The position numbers were made by a program, and so were the translations under genes. Under the pieces are notes generated by a model. That model searched no databases. It was given only the letters and a program-made list of their open reading frames with translations, and was not told the origin of the DNA. A stretch of 64,000 nucleotides of DNA from Chamaelirium japonicum (Eukaryota > Streptophyta > Magnoliopsida > Liliales > Melanthiaceae), in NCBI GenBank assembly GCA_947650365.1, contig OX393550.1:74921229-74985228 (forward strand), read 5' to 3'. Every line of letters begins with the position of its first letter. The stretch's first letter is position 1. Positions 13,030 through 23,798 of the stretch are shown here, piece after piece.

Positions 13030-14460
13030 GGATCATACGAATGAGTAAGAATGGATCTTACGAATGAAATAGAATGGATTATGCGAATGAATTAGAATGG
13101 ACCGTACGAATGAATTAGAATGGATACATTCGTGCGAATGAATTAGAATGGATCGGACGAATGAATTAGAATGGATCGTACGAATGAATTAGAATGGATC
13201 GTACGAATGAATTAGAATGGATCGTACGAATAAATTAGAATGGATACATTCGTCCGAATGAATTAGAATGGATCATAAGAATGAGTAAGAATGGATCGTA
13301 TGAATGAAATAGAATAGATTGTACGAATGAATTAGAATGGATCGTGCGAATGAATTAGAATGGATCGTACGAATGACATAGAATGGATCGTATGAATGAA
13401 TTAGAATGGATCGTGCGAATGAATTAGAATGGATCATATTAATGAATTAGAATGGATCGTACGAATGAATTAGAATGGATACATTCGTGCGAATGAATTA
13501 GAATGGATCGTGCGAACCCATTAGACTGGATCGTGCGAATGAATAAGAATGGATCATACGAATGAATTAGAATTGATCGTACGAACTAATTAGAATGGAT
13601 ATATTCGTGCGAATGAATTAGAATGGATTGTATGAATGAATTAGAATGGATCGTACGAATGAATTAGAATGGATCATACGAATTAATTAGAATGGATCAT
13701 ACGAATGAATTAGAATGGATCGTACGAATGAATTAGAATGGATCGTACGAATGAACTAGAGTGGATCGTACGAATGAACTAGAATGGATACATTCGTGCG
13801 AATGAATTAGAATGGATTGTACGAATGAATTAGAATGGATCATACGATTCATTCTAATTCATTCGTACGATCCATTCTAATACATTCGTACGATTCATGC
13901 TAATTCATTCGCACGATCCATTCTAATTCATTCGTACGATCCATTCTTATTCATTCATACGATCCATTCTAATTCATTCGCACAATCCATTCTAATTTAT
14001 TCGTACAATCCATTCTAATTCATTCGTATGATCCATTCTAACTCATTCGGTGGATCCATTCTAATTCATTTGTACGATCCATTCTAATTCATTCCCACGA
14101 TCCATTCTAATTTATTCGTACGATCCATTCTAATTCATTCGTACGATGTATTCTAATTCATTCGCACGAATATAACCATTCTAATTCATTCATACGATTC
14201 ATTCTAATTCATTCGTATGAGCTATTCTAATTCATTCGTACGATCCATTCTAATTCATTCGTACGATCCATTGTAATTCATTCATACAATCCATTTAGAT
14301 TCATTCGCACAAATGTATCCATTCAAATTCATTCGTACGATCCAGTCTAATTCATTCGTACGATCCATTCTAATTCATTCGCACGAATATATCCATTCTA
14401 ATTCTTTCGTACGATGCACTCTAATTCATTCGTACGATCCATTCTAATTCATTCGTACGA
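13027..14460. repeat. Segment copy 1 of 4 (13.0-14.5 kb)
   Basis: Markers TTAGACTGG (13521) and GGTGGATCC (14049) are 528 bases apart. Copy 2 (16493/17021) and copy 4 (24942/25470) keep exactly 528 bases; copy 3 (21725/22161) has 436, a loss of four short units (92 bases) at the F to R switch. Confidence 0.88.
13030..13843 (+). repeat. F block 23
   Basis: Includes the rare unit GTGCGAACCCATTAGACTGG near 13515, followed by GAATAAG. This rare unit has counterparts at 16493, 21725, 24942 and 42367. Confidence 0.92.
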
Positions 14461-15210
14461 TCCATTCTAATTCATTCGTACGATCCATTCTAATTCATTC
14501 GCACGAATGTATCCATTCTAATTCATTCATACAATCCATTCTATTTCATTCGTACGATCCATTCTTACTCATTCGTATGATCCATTCTAAGTCATTCGTA
14601 TGATCCATTCTAATTCATTCGTACGATCCATTCTAATTCATTCGTACGATCCATTCTAATTCATTCGCACGATCCATTCTAATTCATTCATACGATCCAT
14701 TCTAATTCATTCATACGATCCATTCTAATTCATTTCTACAATCCATTCTAATTCATTCGCCGATCCATTCTAATTCATTCATACGATCCATTCTATTCGA
14801 ATGGATCATGCGATCCATTCGAATTCATTCGCACGATCCATTCTAATTCATTCATACGATCCATTCTAATTCATTCATACAATGCATTCTAATTCTTTCA
14901 CACGATCCATTCTAATTCATTCGTACGATCCATTCTAATTCATTCGTACAATCCATTCTATTTCATTTGTACGATCCATTCTTACTCATTCATATGATCC
15001 ATTCTAATTCATTCGTACGATCCATTCTAATTCATTTGTACGATCCATTCTAATTCATTCGTACAATCCATTCTATTTCATTCGTACGATCCATTCTTAC
15101 TCATTCGTATGATCCATTCTAATTCATTCGCACGAATGTATCCATTCTAATTCATTCATACAATCCATTCTAATTCATTCCGTACGATCCATTCTAATTC
15201 ATTCGTACGA
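13844..15210 (-). repeat. R block 24
   Basis: 1.37 kb of R units with rare markers GGTGGATCC, GAGCTATTC and ATTTAGATTC (about 14049-14300). Contains a small hairpin at 14796-14823. The right edge is a 60-base palindrome. Confidence 0.92.
14796..14823. repeat. Small hairpin, inverted fragment
   Basis: Arms TTCGAATGGATC and GATCCATTCGAA are separated by ATGC, so a half-monomer in F sense sits inside R sense. An identical structure lies at 39466-39493. Confidence 0.92.
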
Positions 15211-15240
15211 TCGTACGAATGAATTAGAATGGATCGTACG
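15181..15240. repeat. 60-base perfect palindrome
   Basis: The two 30-base halves, meeting between 15210 and 15211 (ATTCGTACGA/TCGTACGAAT), are exact reverse complements. Beyond the left half one extra C (near 15180) puts the outer satellite out of register by one base; allowing for it, pairing continues. The centre is GATC with CGTAC on both sides. Confidence 0.95.
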
Positions 15241-15615
15241 AATGAATTAGAATAGATTGTGCGAATGAATTAGAATGGATCGTACGAATGAATTAGAATG
15301 GATCGTACGAATGAATTAGAATGGATCATTCGAATGAGTAAGAATGGATTGTACGAATGAATTAGAGTGGATCGTACGAATAAATTAGAATCGATACATT
15401 TGTCCGAATGAATTAGAATGGATCATACGAATGAGTAAGAATGGATCGTACGAATGAAATAGAATAGATTGTACGAATGAATTAGAATGGATCCTACGAA
15501 TGAATTAGAATGGATCGTGTGAAAGAATTAGAATGGATTGTATGAATGAATTAGAATGGATCGTATGAATGAATTAGAATGGATCGTGCGAATGAATTCG
15601 AATGGATCGTACGAA
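15211..15615 (+). repeat. F block 25
   Basis: Runs from the 60-base palindrome to the EcoRI-type GAATTC in the J module. The CGAATAAATT to GTGTGAAAG cassette from 15377 is the left arm of the long foldback. Confidence 0.92.
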
Positions 15616-15799
15616 TTCATTCTAATTCATTCATACAATCCATTCTAATTCTTTCACACGATCTATTCTAACTCATTTGTAGGATCCATTCTAATTCATT
15701 CGTACAATCTATTCTATTTCATTCGTACGATCCATTCTTACTCATTCGTATGATCCATTCTAATTCATTCGGACGAATGTATCCATTCTAATTTATTCG
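15377..15799. repeat. Long foldback with 183-base arms around J
   Basis: CGAATAAATT at 15377 pairs with AATTTATTCG ending at 15799, and GTGTGAAAG at 15517 pairs with CTTTCACAC ending at 15659. Both pairs sum to 31,176, so the arms have no net length difference. Order in each arm: CGAATAAATT, CGTCCG, GAGTAAG, GAAATAG, ATTGTACG, CCTACG, GTGTGAAAG. Confidence 0.9.
15517..15659 (+). repeat. J module, orientation 1
   Basis: 143-base core; spacer 15559-15617 contains GAATGAATTCG, which can itself pair with CGAATTCATTC eleven bases on (15590-15600 with 15612-15622). Confidence 0.92.
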
Positions 15800-16014
15800 T
15801 ACGATCCATTCTAATTCATTCGTACGATCTATTCTAATTCATTCGTACGATCCATTCTAATTCATTCATACGATCTATTCTAATTCATTCATACATTCCA
15901 TTCTAATTCTTTCACACGATCCATTCTAATTCATTCGTACGATCCATTCTAATTCATTCGCTCAATCCATTCTATTTCATTCGTACGATCCATTCTTACT
16001 CATTCGTATGATCC
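15616..16014 (-). repeat. R block 26
   Basis: R block between J and K. The centres of J and K are 443 bases apart here and also at 20.82-21.26 kb. Confidence 0.92.
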
Positions 16015-16047
16015 ATTCTAATTCATTCGCATGAATGTATCCACAAT
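16015..16047 (+). repeat. K module spacer, orientation 1
   Basis: Same 33-base spacer, with GCATGAATG and CCACAAT substitutions. Confidence 0.88.
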
Positions 16048-17400
16048 GGATCATATGAATGAGTAAGAATGGATCGTACGAATGAAATAGAATGGATTGT
16101 GCGAATGAATTAGAATGGACCGTACGAATGAATTAGAATGGATACATTCGTGCTAATGAATTAGAATGGATCGGACGAATGAATTAGAATGGATCGTACG
16201 AATGAATTAGAATGGATCGTACGAATAAATTAGAATGGATACATTCGCCTGAATGAATTAGAATGGATCATACGAATGAGTAAGAATAGATCGTACGAAT
16301 GAAATAGAATAGATCGTGCGAATGAATTAGAATGGATCGTGTGAATGAATTAGAATGGATCGTACGAATGAATTAGAATGGATCGTGCGAATGAATTAGA
16401 ATGGATCATATTAATGAATTAGAATGGATTGTACGAATGAATTAGATTGGATACATTCGTGCGAATGAATTAGAATGGATCGTGCGAATCCATTAGACTG
16501 GATCGTGCGAATGAATAAGAATGGATCATACGAATGAATTAGAATGGATCGTACGAATTAATTAGAATGGATACATTCGTGCGAATGAATTAGAATGGAT
16601 TGTATGAATGAATTAGAATGGATCGTACGAATGAATTAGAATGGATCATACGAATTAATTTGAATGGATCATACGAATGAATTAGAATGGATCGTACGAA
16701 TGAATTAGAATGGATCGTACGAATGAACTATAATGGATCGTACGAATGAACTAGAATGGATACATTCGTGCGAATGAATTCGAATGGATCGTACGAATGA
16801 ATTAGAATGGATCGTACGATTCATTCTAATTCATTCGTACGATCCATTCTAATACATTCGTACGATTCATGCTAATTCATTCGCACGATACATTCTAATT
16901 CATTCGTACGATCCATTCTTATTCATTCATACGATCCATTCTAATTCATTCGCACAATCTATTCTAATTCATTCGTACAATCCATTCTAATTCATTCGTA
17001 TGATCCATTCTAACTCATTCGGTGGATCCATTCTAATTCATTCGTACGATCCATTTTAATTCATTCCCACGATCCATTCTAATTTATTCGTACGATCCAT
17101 TCTAATTCATTCGTACGATCTATTCTAATTCATTCGCACGAATTTAACCATTCTAACTCATTCATACGATTTATTCTAATTCATTCGTATGAGCTATTCT
17201 AATTCATTCGTACGATCCATTCTAATTCATTTGTACGATCCATTGTAATTCATTCATACAATCCATTTAGATTCATTCGCACAAATGTATCCATTCAAAT
17301 TCATTCGTACGATCCAGTCTAATTCATTCGTATGATCCATTCTAATTCATTCGCACGAATATATACATTCTAATTCTTTCGTACGATGCATTCTAATTCA
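16045..17400. repeat. Segment copy 2 of 4 (16.0-17.4 kb)
   Basis: Offset 2,972 from copy 1, unchanged from 13521 to 14049, so no net insertion or loss over that stretch, including the F to R switch. Confidence 0.88.
16048..16816 (+). repeat. F block 27
   Basis: F part of segment copy 2; rare TTAGACTGG unit at 16493. The switch lies on GGATCGTACGATTC. Confidence 0.92.
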
Positions 17401-17972
17401 TTCGTACGATCCATTCTAATTCATTCGTACGATCCATTCTAATTCATTCGCACGAATATATCCATTCTAATTCTTTCGTACGATGCATTCTAATTCATTC
17501 GTACGATCTATTCTAATTCATTCGTACGATCCATTCTAATTCATTCGCACGAATATATCCATTCTAATTCTTTCGTATGATGCATTCTAATTCATTCGTA
17601 CGATCCATTCTAATTCATTCGTACGATCCATTCTAATTCATTCGCACGAATATATCCATTCTAATTCTTTCATACGATGCATTCTAATTCATTCGTACGA
17701 TCCATTCTAATTCATTCGTACGATCCATTCTAATTCATTCGCACGAATGTATCCATTCTAATTCATTCGTACAATCCATTCTATTTCATTCGTACGATCC
17801 ATTCTTACTCATTCATACGATCCATTCTAATTCATTCATACGATCTATTCTATTTCATTCATACAATCCATTCTAATTCTTTCACACGATCCATTCTATT
17901 TCATTCGTACGATCCATTCTTACTCATTCGTACGATCCATTCTAATTCATTCACACGAATGTATCCATTCGT
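16817..17972 (-). repeat. R block 28
   Basis: R part of segment copy 2 followed by a regular 97-base higher-order run (17353-17740) and the GCACGAATG to CATTCGTACGAATG exit. Confidence 0.92.
17353..17740 (-). repeat. Four tandem 97-base higher-order units
   Basis: GCACGAAT starts at 17353, 17450, 17547, 17644 and 17741, exactly 97 bases apart, that is one 28-base unit and three 23-base units. The following unit carries TTCTTTCGT and GATGC variants in each. At 14381-14501 the same stretch has a single 120-base unit, so the run expanded locally. Confidence 0.93.
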
Positions 17973-17979
17973 ACGAATG
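17966..17979. repeat. Palindrome CATTCGTACGAATG at an R to F switch
   Basis: Preceded by an R long unit (GTATC) and followed by GAATTAGAATAGATTG. Copied with flanks at 19121 and 23106, and found again at 46146. Confidence 0.93.
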
Positions 17980-18327
17980 AATTAGAATAGATTGTACGAA
18001 TGAATTAGAATGGATCGTACGAATGAATTAGAATTGATCGTATGAATGAATTAGAGTGGATCGTACGAATGAATTAGAATGGATCCTGCGAATGAATTAG
18101 AATGGATCGTACGAATGAATTAGAATGGATCGTACGAATGAACAAGAATGGATACATTCATGCGAATGAATTAGAATGGATCGTACGAATGAATTAGAAT
18201 GGATCCTACGAATGAATTAGAATGGATCGTGTGAAAGAATTAGAATGGATTGTATGAATGAATTAGAATGGATCGTATGAATGAATTAGAATGGATCGTG
18301 CGAATGAATTCGAATGGATCGTACGAA
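17973..18327 (+). repeat. F block 29
   Basis: Contains AACAAGAATGG and CCTACG; ends at GAATTC of J. Confidence 0.92.
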
Positions 18328-18371
18328 TTCATTCTAATTCATTCATATAATCCATTCTAATTCTTTCACAC
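18229..18371 (+). repeat. J module, orientation 1
   Basis: 143-base core. Unlike 15517, the outer flanks differ: CCTACG on the left, TACGTTCC and TTAGCACGATCCATGC on the right, so the foldback stops soon after the 42-base stems. Confidence 0.9.
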
Positions 18372-18682
18372 GATCCATTCTAATTTATTCGTACGTTCCA
18401 TTCTAATTCATTAGCACGATCCATGCTAATTCATTCGTTTGATCAATTCTAATTCATTCGCACGATCCATTCTAATTCATTCATACGATCCATTCTAATT
18501 CATTCATACAATCCATTCTAATTCTTTCACACGATCCATTCTAATTCATTCGTAGGATCCATTCTAATTCATTCGTACAATCCATTCTAATCCATTCATA
18601 CGATCCATTCTAATTCATTCGTACGATCCATTCTAATTCATTCGTACGATCCATTCTAATTCATTCGTACGATCCATTCTAA
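18328..18682 (-). repeat. R block 30
   Basis: Carries the R cassette CCATGC, GTTTGATCAATTC (usually GTTCGATCAATTC), CGTAGG. Exits at CCATTCTAATGG. Confidence 0.92.
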
Positions 18683-18730
18683 TGGATACATTTGTGCGAA
18701 TGAATCTAAATGGATTGTATGAATGAATTA
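18683..18730 (+). repeat. F block 31, 48-base remnant
   Basis: Two F units cut at GAATTA/TCCATT, which is the breakpoint of the tandem duplication; in the next copy the same F block continues for 1 kb from 19814. Confidence 0.92.
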
Positions 18731-19127
18731 TCCATTCTAATTCATTCGCACGAATATATCCATTCTAATTCTTTCGTATGATGCATTCTAATTCATTCGT
18801 ACGATCCATTCTAATTCATTCGTACGATCCATTCTAATTCATTCGCACGAATATATCCATTCTAATTCATTCGTACGATCCATTCTAATTCATTCGTACG
18901 ATCCATTCTAATTCATTCGCACGAATGTATCCATTCTAATTCATTCGTACAATCCATTCTATTTCATTCGTACGATCCATTCTTACTCATTCGTACGATC
19001 CATTCTAATTCATTCATACGATCTATTCTAATTCATTTATACAATCCATTATAATTCTTTCACACGATCCATTCTATTTCATTCGTACGATCCATTCTAA
19101 TTCATTCACACGAATGTATCCATTCGT
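18731..19127 (-). repeat. R block 32
   Basis: Begins abruptly at the duplication breakpoint; ends at the 19121-19134 palindrome. Confidence 0.92.
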
Positions 19128-19482
19128 ACGAATGAATTAGAATAGATTGTACGAATGAATTAGAATGGATCGTACAAATTAATTAGAATGGATCGTATGA
19201 ATGAATTAGAATGGATCGTACGAATGAATTAGAATGGATCGTGCGAATGAATTAGAATGGATCATACGAATGAATTAGAATGGATCGTACGAATGAACAA
19301 GAATGGATACATTCGTGCGAATGAATTAGAATGGATCGTACGAATGAATTAGAATGGATCCTTCGAATGAATTAGAATGTATCGTGTGAAAGAATTAGAA
19401 TGGATTGTATGAATGAATTAGAATGGATCGTATGAATGAATTAGAATGGATCGTGCGAATGAATTCGAATGGATCGTACGAA
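19128..19482 (+). repeat. F block 33
   Basis: Copy of block 29 with AACAAGAATGG; ends at GAATTC. Confidence 0.92.
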
Positions 19483-19526
19483 TTCATTCTAATTCATTCA
19501 TACAATCCATTCTAATTCTTTCACAC
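19384..19526 (+). repeat. J module, orientation 1
   Basis: 143-base core, flanks as at 18229. Confidence 0.9.
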
Positions 19527-19813
19527 GATCCATTCTAATTCATTCGTACGTTCCATTCTAATTTATTAGCACGATCCATGCTAATTCATTCGTTCGATCA
19601 ATTCTAATTCATTCGCACGATCCATTCTAATTCATTCATACGATCCATTATAATTCATTCATACAATCCATTCTAATTCTTTCACACGATCCATTCTAAT
19701 TCATTCGTAGGATCCATTCTAATTCATTCGTACAATCCATTCTAATCCATTCGTACGATCCATTCTAATTCATTCGTACGATCCATTCTAATTCATTCGT
19801 ACGATCCATTCTA
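19483..19813 (-). repeat. R block 34
   Basis: Copy of block 30; exits at CTAATGGATAC. Confidence 0.92.
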
Positions 19814-20847
19814 ATGGATACATTTGTGCGAATGAATCTAAATGGATTGTATGAATGAATTACAATGGATCGTACGAATGAATTAGAATGGATCGTACGA
19901 ATGAATTAGAATAGCTCATACGAATGAATTAGAATGAATCGTATGAATGAATTAGAATGGTTACATTCGTGTGAATGAATTAGAATAGATCGTACGAATG
20001 AATTCGAATGGATCGTACGAATAATTTAGAATGGATCGAGGGAATGAATTAGAATGGATCGTACGAATGAATTAGAATGGATCCACCGAATGAGTTAGAA
20101 TGGATCATTCGAATGAATTAGAATGGATTGTACGAATGAATTAGAATGGATTGTGCGGATGAATTAGAATGGATCGTATGAATGAATAAGAATGGATCAT
20201 ACGAATGAATTAGAATGATTAGAATGGATCGTATGAGTGAATTAGAATGGATCATACGAATTAATTAGAATGGATCCTAAGAATGAATTAGAATGGATCG
20301 TGCGAATGAATTAGAATGGATCGTGCGAATGAATTAGAATGGATTGTATGAATGAATTAGAATGGATCGTACGAATGAATTAGAATGGATCGTACGAATG
20401 AATTAGAATGGATCGTACGAATGAACTAGAATGGATACATTCGTGCGAATGAATTAGAATGGATCGTACGAATGAATTAGAATGGATCGTGCGAATGAAT
20501 TAGAATGGATCGTATGAATGAATTAGAATAGATCGTATGAATGAATTAGAATGGATCGTACTAAAATGAATTAGAATAGATCGTACTAATGAATTAGAAT
20601 GGATTGTACGAATAAATTAGAATGGATACATTCGTCCGAATGAATTAGAATGGATCATACGAATGAGTAAGAATGGATCCTACGAATGAAATAGAATAGA
20701 TTGTACGAATGAATTAGAATGGATCCTACGAATGAATTAGAATGGATCGTGTGAAAGAATTAGAATGGATTGTATGAATGAAATAGAGTGGATCGTATGA
20801 ATGAATTAGAATGGATCGTGCGAATGAATTCGAATGGATCGTACGAA
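19814..20847 (+). repeat. F block 35
   Basis: Markers TAGCTCATACG, CGAGGGAATG, CCACCGAATG and a shortened half-unit near 20211, all shared with 23.8-24.2 kb. Then the CGAATAAATT to GTGTGAAAG foldback arm. Confidence 0.92.
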
Positions 20848-21031
20848 TTCATTCTAATTCATTCATACAATCCATTCTAATTCTTTCACACGATCTATTC
20901 TAATTCATTTGTAGGATCCATTCTAATTCATTCGTACAATCTATTCTATTTTATTCGTACGATCCATTCTTACTCATTCGTATGATCCATTCTAATTCAT
21001 TCGGACGAATGTATCCATTCTAATTTATTCG
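20609..21031. repeat. Long foldback with arms of 183 bases or more around J
   Basis: CGAATAAATT at 20609 pairs with AATTTATTCG ending at 21031; GTGTGAAAG at 20749 pairs with CTTTCACAC ending at 20891; both sums are 41,640. Outside this, further matching units (AGATCGTA against TACGATCT and beyond) carry the symmetry to roughly 20500 and 21130 with a small indel near 20560. Confidence 0.9.
20749..20891 (+). repeat. J module, orientation 1
   Basis: 143-base core with a local GAAATAGAG change in the left stem. Confidence 0.92.
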
Positions 21032-21246
21032 TACGATCCATTCTAATTCATTCGTACGATCTATTCTAATTCATTCGTACGATCCATTCTAATTCATTCA
21101 TACGATCTATTCTAATTCATTCATACAATCTATTCTAATTCTTTCACACGATCCATTCTAATTCATTCGTACGATCCATTATAATTCATTCGCACAATCC
21201 ATTCTATTTCATTCGTACGATCCATTCTTATTCATTCGTATGATCC
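20848..21246 (-). repeat. R block 36
   Basis: R block between J and K, parallel to 15616-16014. Confidence 0.92.
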
Positions 21247-21279
21247 ATTCTAATTCATTCGCACGAATGCATCCATAAT
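21247..21279 (+). repeat. K module spacer, orientation 1
   Basis: Same 33-base spacer with one change (ATGCATCC). Arms of about 90 bases pair around it (about 21160-21246 with 21280-21366). Confidence 0.88.
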
Positions 21280-22560
21280 GGATCATACGAATGAGTAAGA
21301 ATGGATCGTACGAATGAAATAAAATGGATTGTGCGAATGAATTAGAATGGACCGTACGAATGAATTAGAATGGATACATTCGTGCGAATGAATTAGAATG
21401 GATCGGACGAATGACTTAGAATGGATCGTACGAATGAATTAGAATGGATCGTACGAATGAATTAGAATGGATCGTACGAATAAATTAGAATGGATACATT
21501 CGTCCGAATGAATTAGAATGGATCATACGAATGAGTAAGAATGGATCGTACGAATGAAATAGAATAGATCGTGAAAATGAATTAGAATGGATCGTGCGAA
21601 TGAATTAGAATGGATCGTACGAATGAATTAGAATGGATCATATTAATGAATTAGAATGGATCGTACGAATGAATTAGAATGGATACATTCGTGCGAATGA
21701 ATTAGAATGGATCGTGCGAATCCATTAGACTGGATCGTGCGAATGAATAAGAATGGATTATACGAATGAATTAGAATGGATCGTACGAATTAATTAGAAT
21801 GGATACATTCGTGCGAATGAATTAGAATGGATTGTATGATTGAATTAGAATGGATCGTATGAATGAATTAGAATGGATCATACGAATTAATTAGAATGGA
21901 TCATACGAATGAATTAGAAGAGATCGTACGAATGAATTAGAATGGATCGTACGAATGAACTAGAATGGATCGTACGAATGAAGTAGAATGGATACATTCG
22001 TACGATTCATGCTAATTCATTCGCACGATCCATTCTAATTCATTCGTACGATCCATTCTTATTCATTCATACGATCCATTCTAATTCATTCGCACAATCC
22101 ATTCTAATTCATTCGTACAATCCATTCTAATTCATTCGTATGATCCATTCTAACTCATTCGGTGGATCCATTCTAATTCATTTGTACGATCCATTTTAAT
22201 TCATTCCCACGATCCATTCTAATTTATTCGTACGATCCATTATAATTCATTCGTACGATCTATTCTAATTCATTCGCACGAATGTAACCATTCTAATTCA
22301 TTCATACGATTTATTCTAATTCATTCGTATGAGCTATTCTAATTCATTCGTACGATCCATTCTAATTCATTCGTACGATCCATTGTAATTCATTCATACA
22401 ATCCATTTAGATTCATTCGCACAAATGTATCCATTCAAATTCATTCGTACGATCCAGTCTAATTCTTTCGTACGATCCATTCTAATTCATTCGCACGAAT
22501 ATACCCATTCTAATTCTTTCGTACGATGCATTCTAATTCATTCGTACGATCCATTCTAAT
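21277..22560. repeat. Segment copy 3 of 4 (21.3-22.6 kb)
   Basis: Markers TTAGACTGG (21725) and GGTGGATCC (22161) are 436 bases apart instead of 528. Confidence 0.88.
21280..22000 (+). repeat. F block 37
   Basis: Segment copy 3, F part; TTAGACTGG at 21725. The switch joins GATACATTCG directly to TACGATTCATGC, which removes four units compared with copies 1, 2 and 4. Confidence 0.92.
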
Positions 22561-23112
22561 TCACTCGTACGATCCATTCTAATTCATTCGCACGAATGTA
22601 TCCATTCTAATTCATTCGTACAATCCATTCTATTTCATTCGTACGATCCATTCTTACTCATTCGTATGATCCATTCTAATTCATTCATACGATCCATTCT
22701 AATTCATTCGCATGAATATATCCATTCTAATTCTTTCGTATGATGCATTCTAATTCATTCGTAAGATCCATTCTAATTCATTCGTACGATCCATTCTAAT
22801 TCATTCGCATGAATATATCCATTCTAATTCTTTCGTACGATGCATTCTAATTCATTCGTTCGATCCATTCTAATTCATTCGTACGATCCATTCTAATTCA
22901 TTCGCACGAATGTATCCATTCTAATTCATTCGTACAATCCATTCTATTTCATTCGTACGATCCATTCTTACTCATTCGTACGATCCATTCTAATTCATTC
23001 ATACGATCTATTCTAATTCTTTCACACGATCCATTCTATTTCATTCGTACGATCCATTCTTACTCATTCGTACGATCCATTCTAATTCATTCACACGAAT
23101 GTATCCATTCGT
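22001..23112 (-). repeat. R block 38
   Basis: Contains ATTTAGATTC near 22408 and long-unit markers at 22493, 22590, 22710, 22807 and 22904, spaced 97, 120, 97 and 97. Confidence 0.92.
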
Positions 23113-23467
23113 ACGAATGAATTAGAATAGATTGTACGAATGAATTAGAATGGATCGTACGAATGAATTAGAATGGATCGTATGAATGAATTAGAATGGA
23201 TCGTACGAATGAATTAGAATGGATCGTGCGAATGAATTAGAATGGATCGTACGAATGAATTAGAATGGATCGTACGAATGAACAAGAATGGATACATTCG
23301 TGCGAATGAATTAGAATGGATCGTACGAATGAATTAGAATGGATCCTACGAATGAATTAGAATTGATCGTGTGAAAGAATTAGAATGGATTGTATGAATG
23401 AATTAGAATGGATCGTATGAATGAATTAGAATGGATCGTGCGAATGAATTCGAATGGATCGTACGAA
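23113..23467 (+). repeat. F block 39
   Basis: Third copy of block 29, offset 5,140 from the first. Confidence 0.92.
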
Positions 23468-23511
23468 TTCATTCTAATTCATTCATACAATCCATTCTAA
23501 TTCTTTTACAC
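23369..23511 (+). repeat. J module, orientation 1
   Basis: 143-base core, right stem with CTTTTACAC; flanks as at 18229. Confidence 0.9.
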
Positions 23512-23798
23512 GATCCATTCTAATTCATTCGTACGTTCCATTCTAATTCGTTAGCACGATCCATGCTAATTCATTCGTTCGATCAATTCTAATTCATTCG
23601 CACGATCCATTCTAATTCATTCATACGATCCATTCTAATTCATTCATACAATTCATTCTAATTCTTTCACACGATCCATTCTAATTCATTCGTAGGATCC
23701 ATTCTAATTCATTCGTACAATCCTTTCTAATCCATTCGTACGATCCATTCTAATTCATTCATACGATCCATTCTAATTCATTCGTACGATCCATTCTA
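23468..23798 (-). repeat. R block 40
   Basis: Third copy of block 30. Confidence 0.92.

Larger units (their letters stand above)
12671..13338. repeat. Segment duplicated at 34991-35612
   Basis: GGATCGTGCATTCG and the following R and F units match in order at an offset of 22,320, which becomes 22,274 after two units (46 bases) are missing from the second copy. The K spacer and its polarity switch are included. Confidence 0.85.
17530..18730. repeat. Tandem duplication, copy 1 (about 1.2 kb)
   Basis: Directly repeated at 18731-19862. The offset is 1,201 at the start, 1,155 over the central switches (17966 to 19121, 18325 to 19480) and 1,132 at the end; each step is a multiple of 23. Confidence 0.9.
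18731..19862. repeat. Tandem duplication, copy 2
   Basis: Same order of polarity switches as copy 1. Its 28-base markers are spaced 97 and 74 bases (18748, 18845, 18919), so single 23-base units were lost since the duplication. Confidence 0.9.
19121..20290. repeat. Segment repeated at 23106-24275
   Basis: CATTCGTACGAATG (19121/23106), GAATTC (19480/23465) and the half-unit TAGAATGATT (20211/24196) all give an offset of exactly 3,985. No net length change over 1.09 kb implies a recent copy. Confidence 0.92.

Noticed and set aside
15590-15622. Rho-independent terminator or RNA gene from the GAATTCG stem
   Set aside because: The stem has no T tract and is only one of many hairpins expected from opposed satellite blocks; no gene is nearby.
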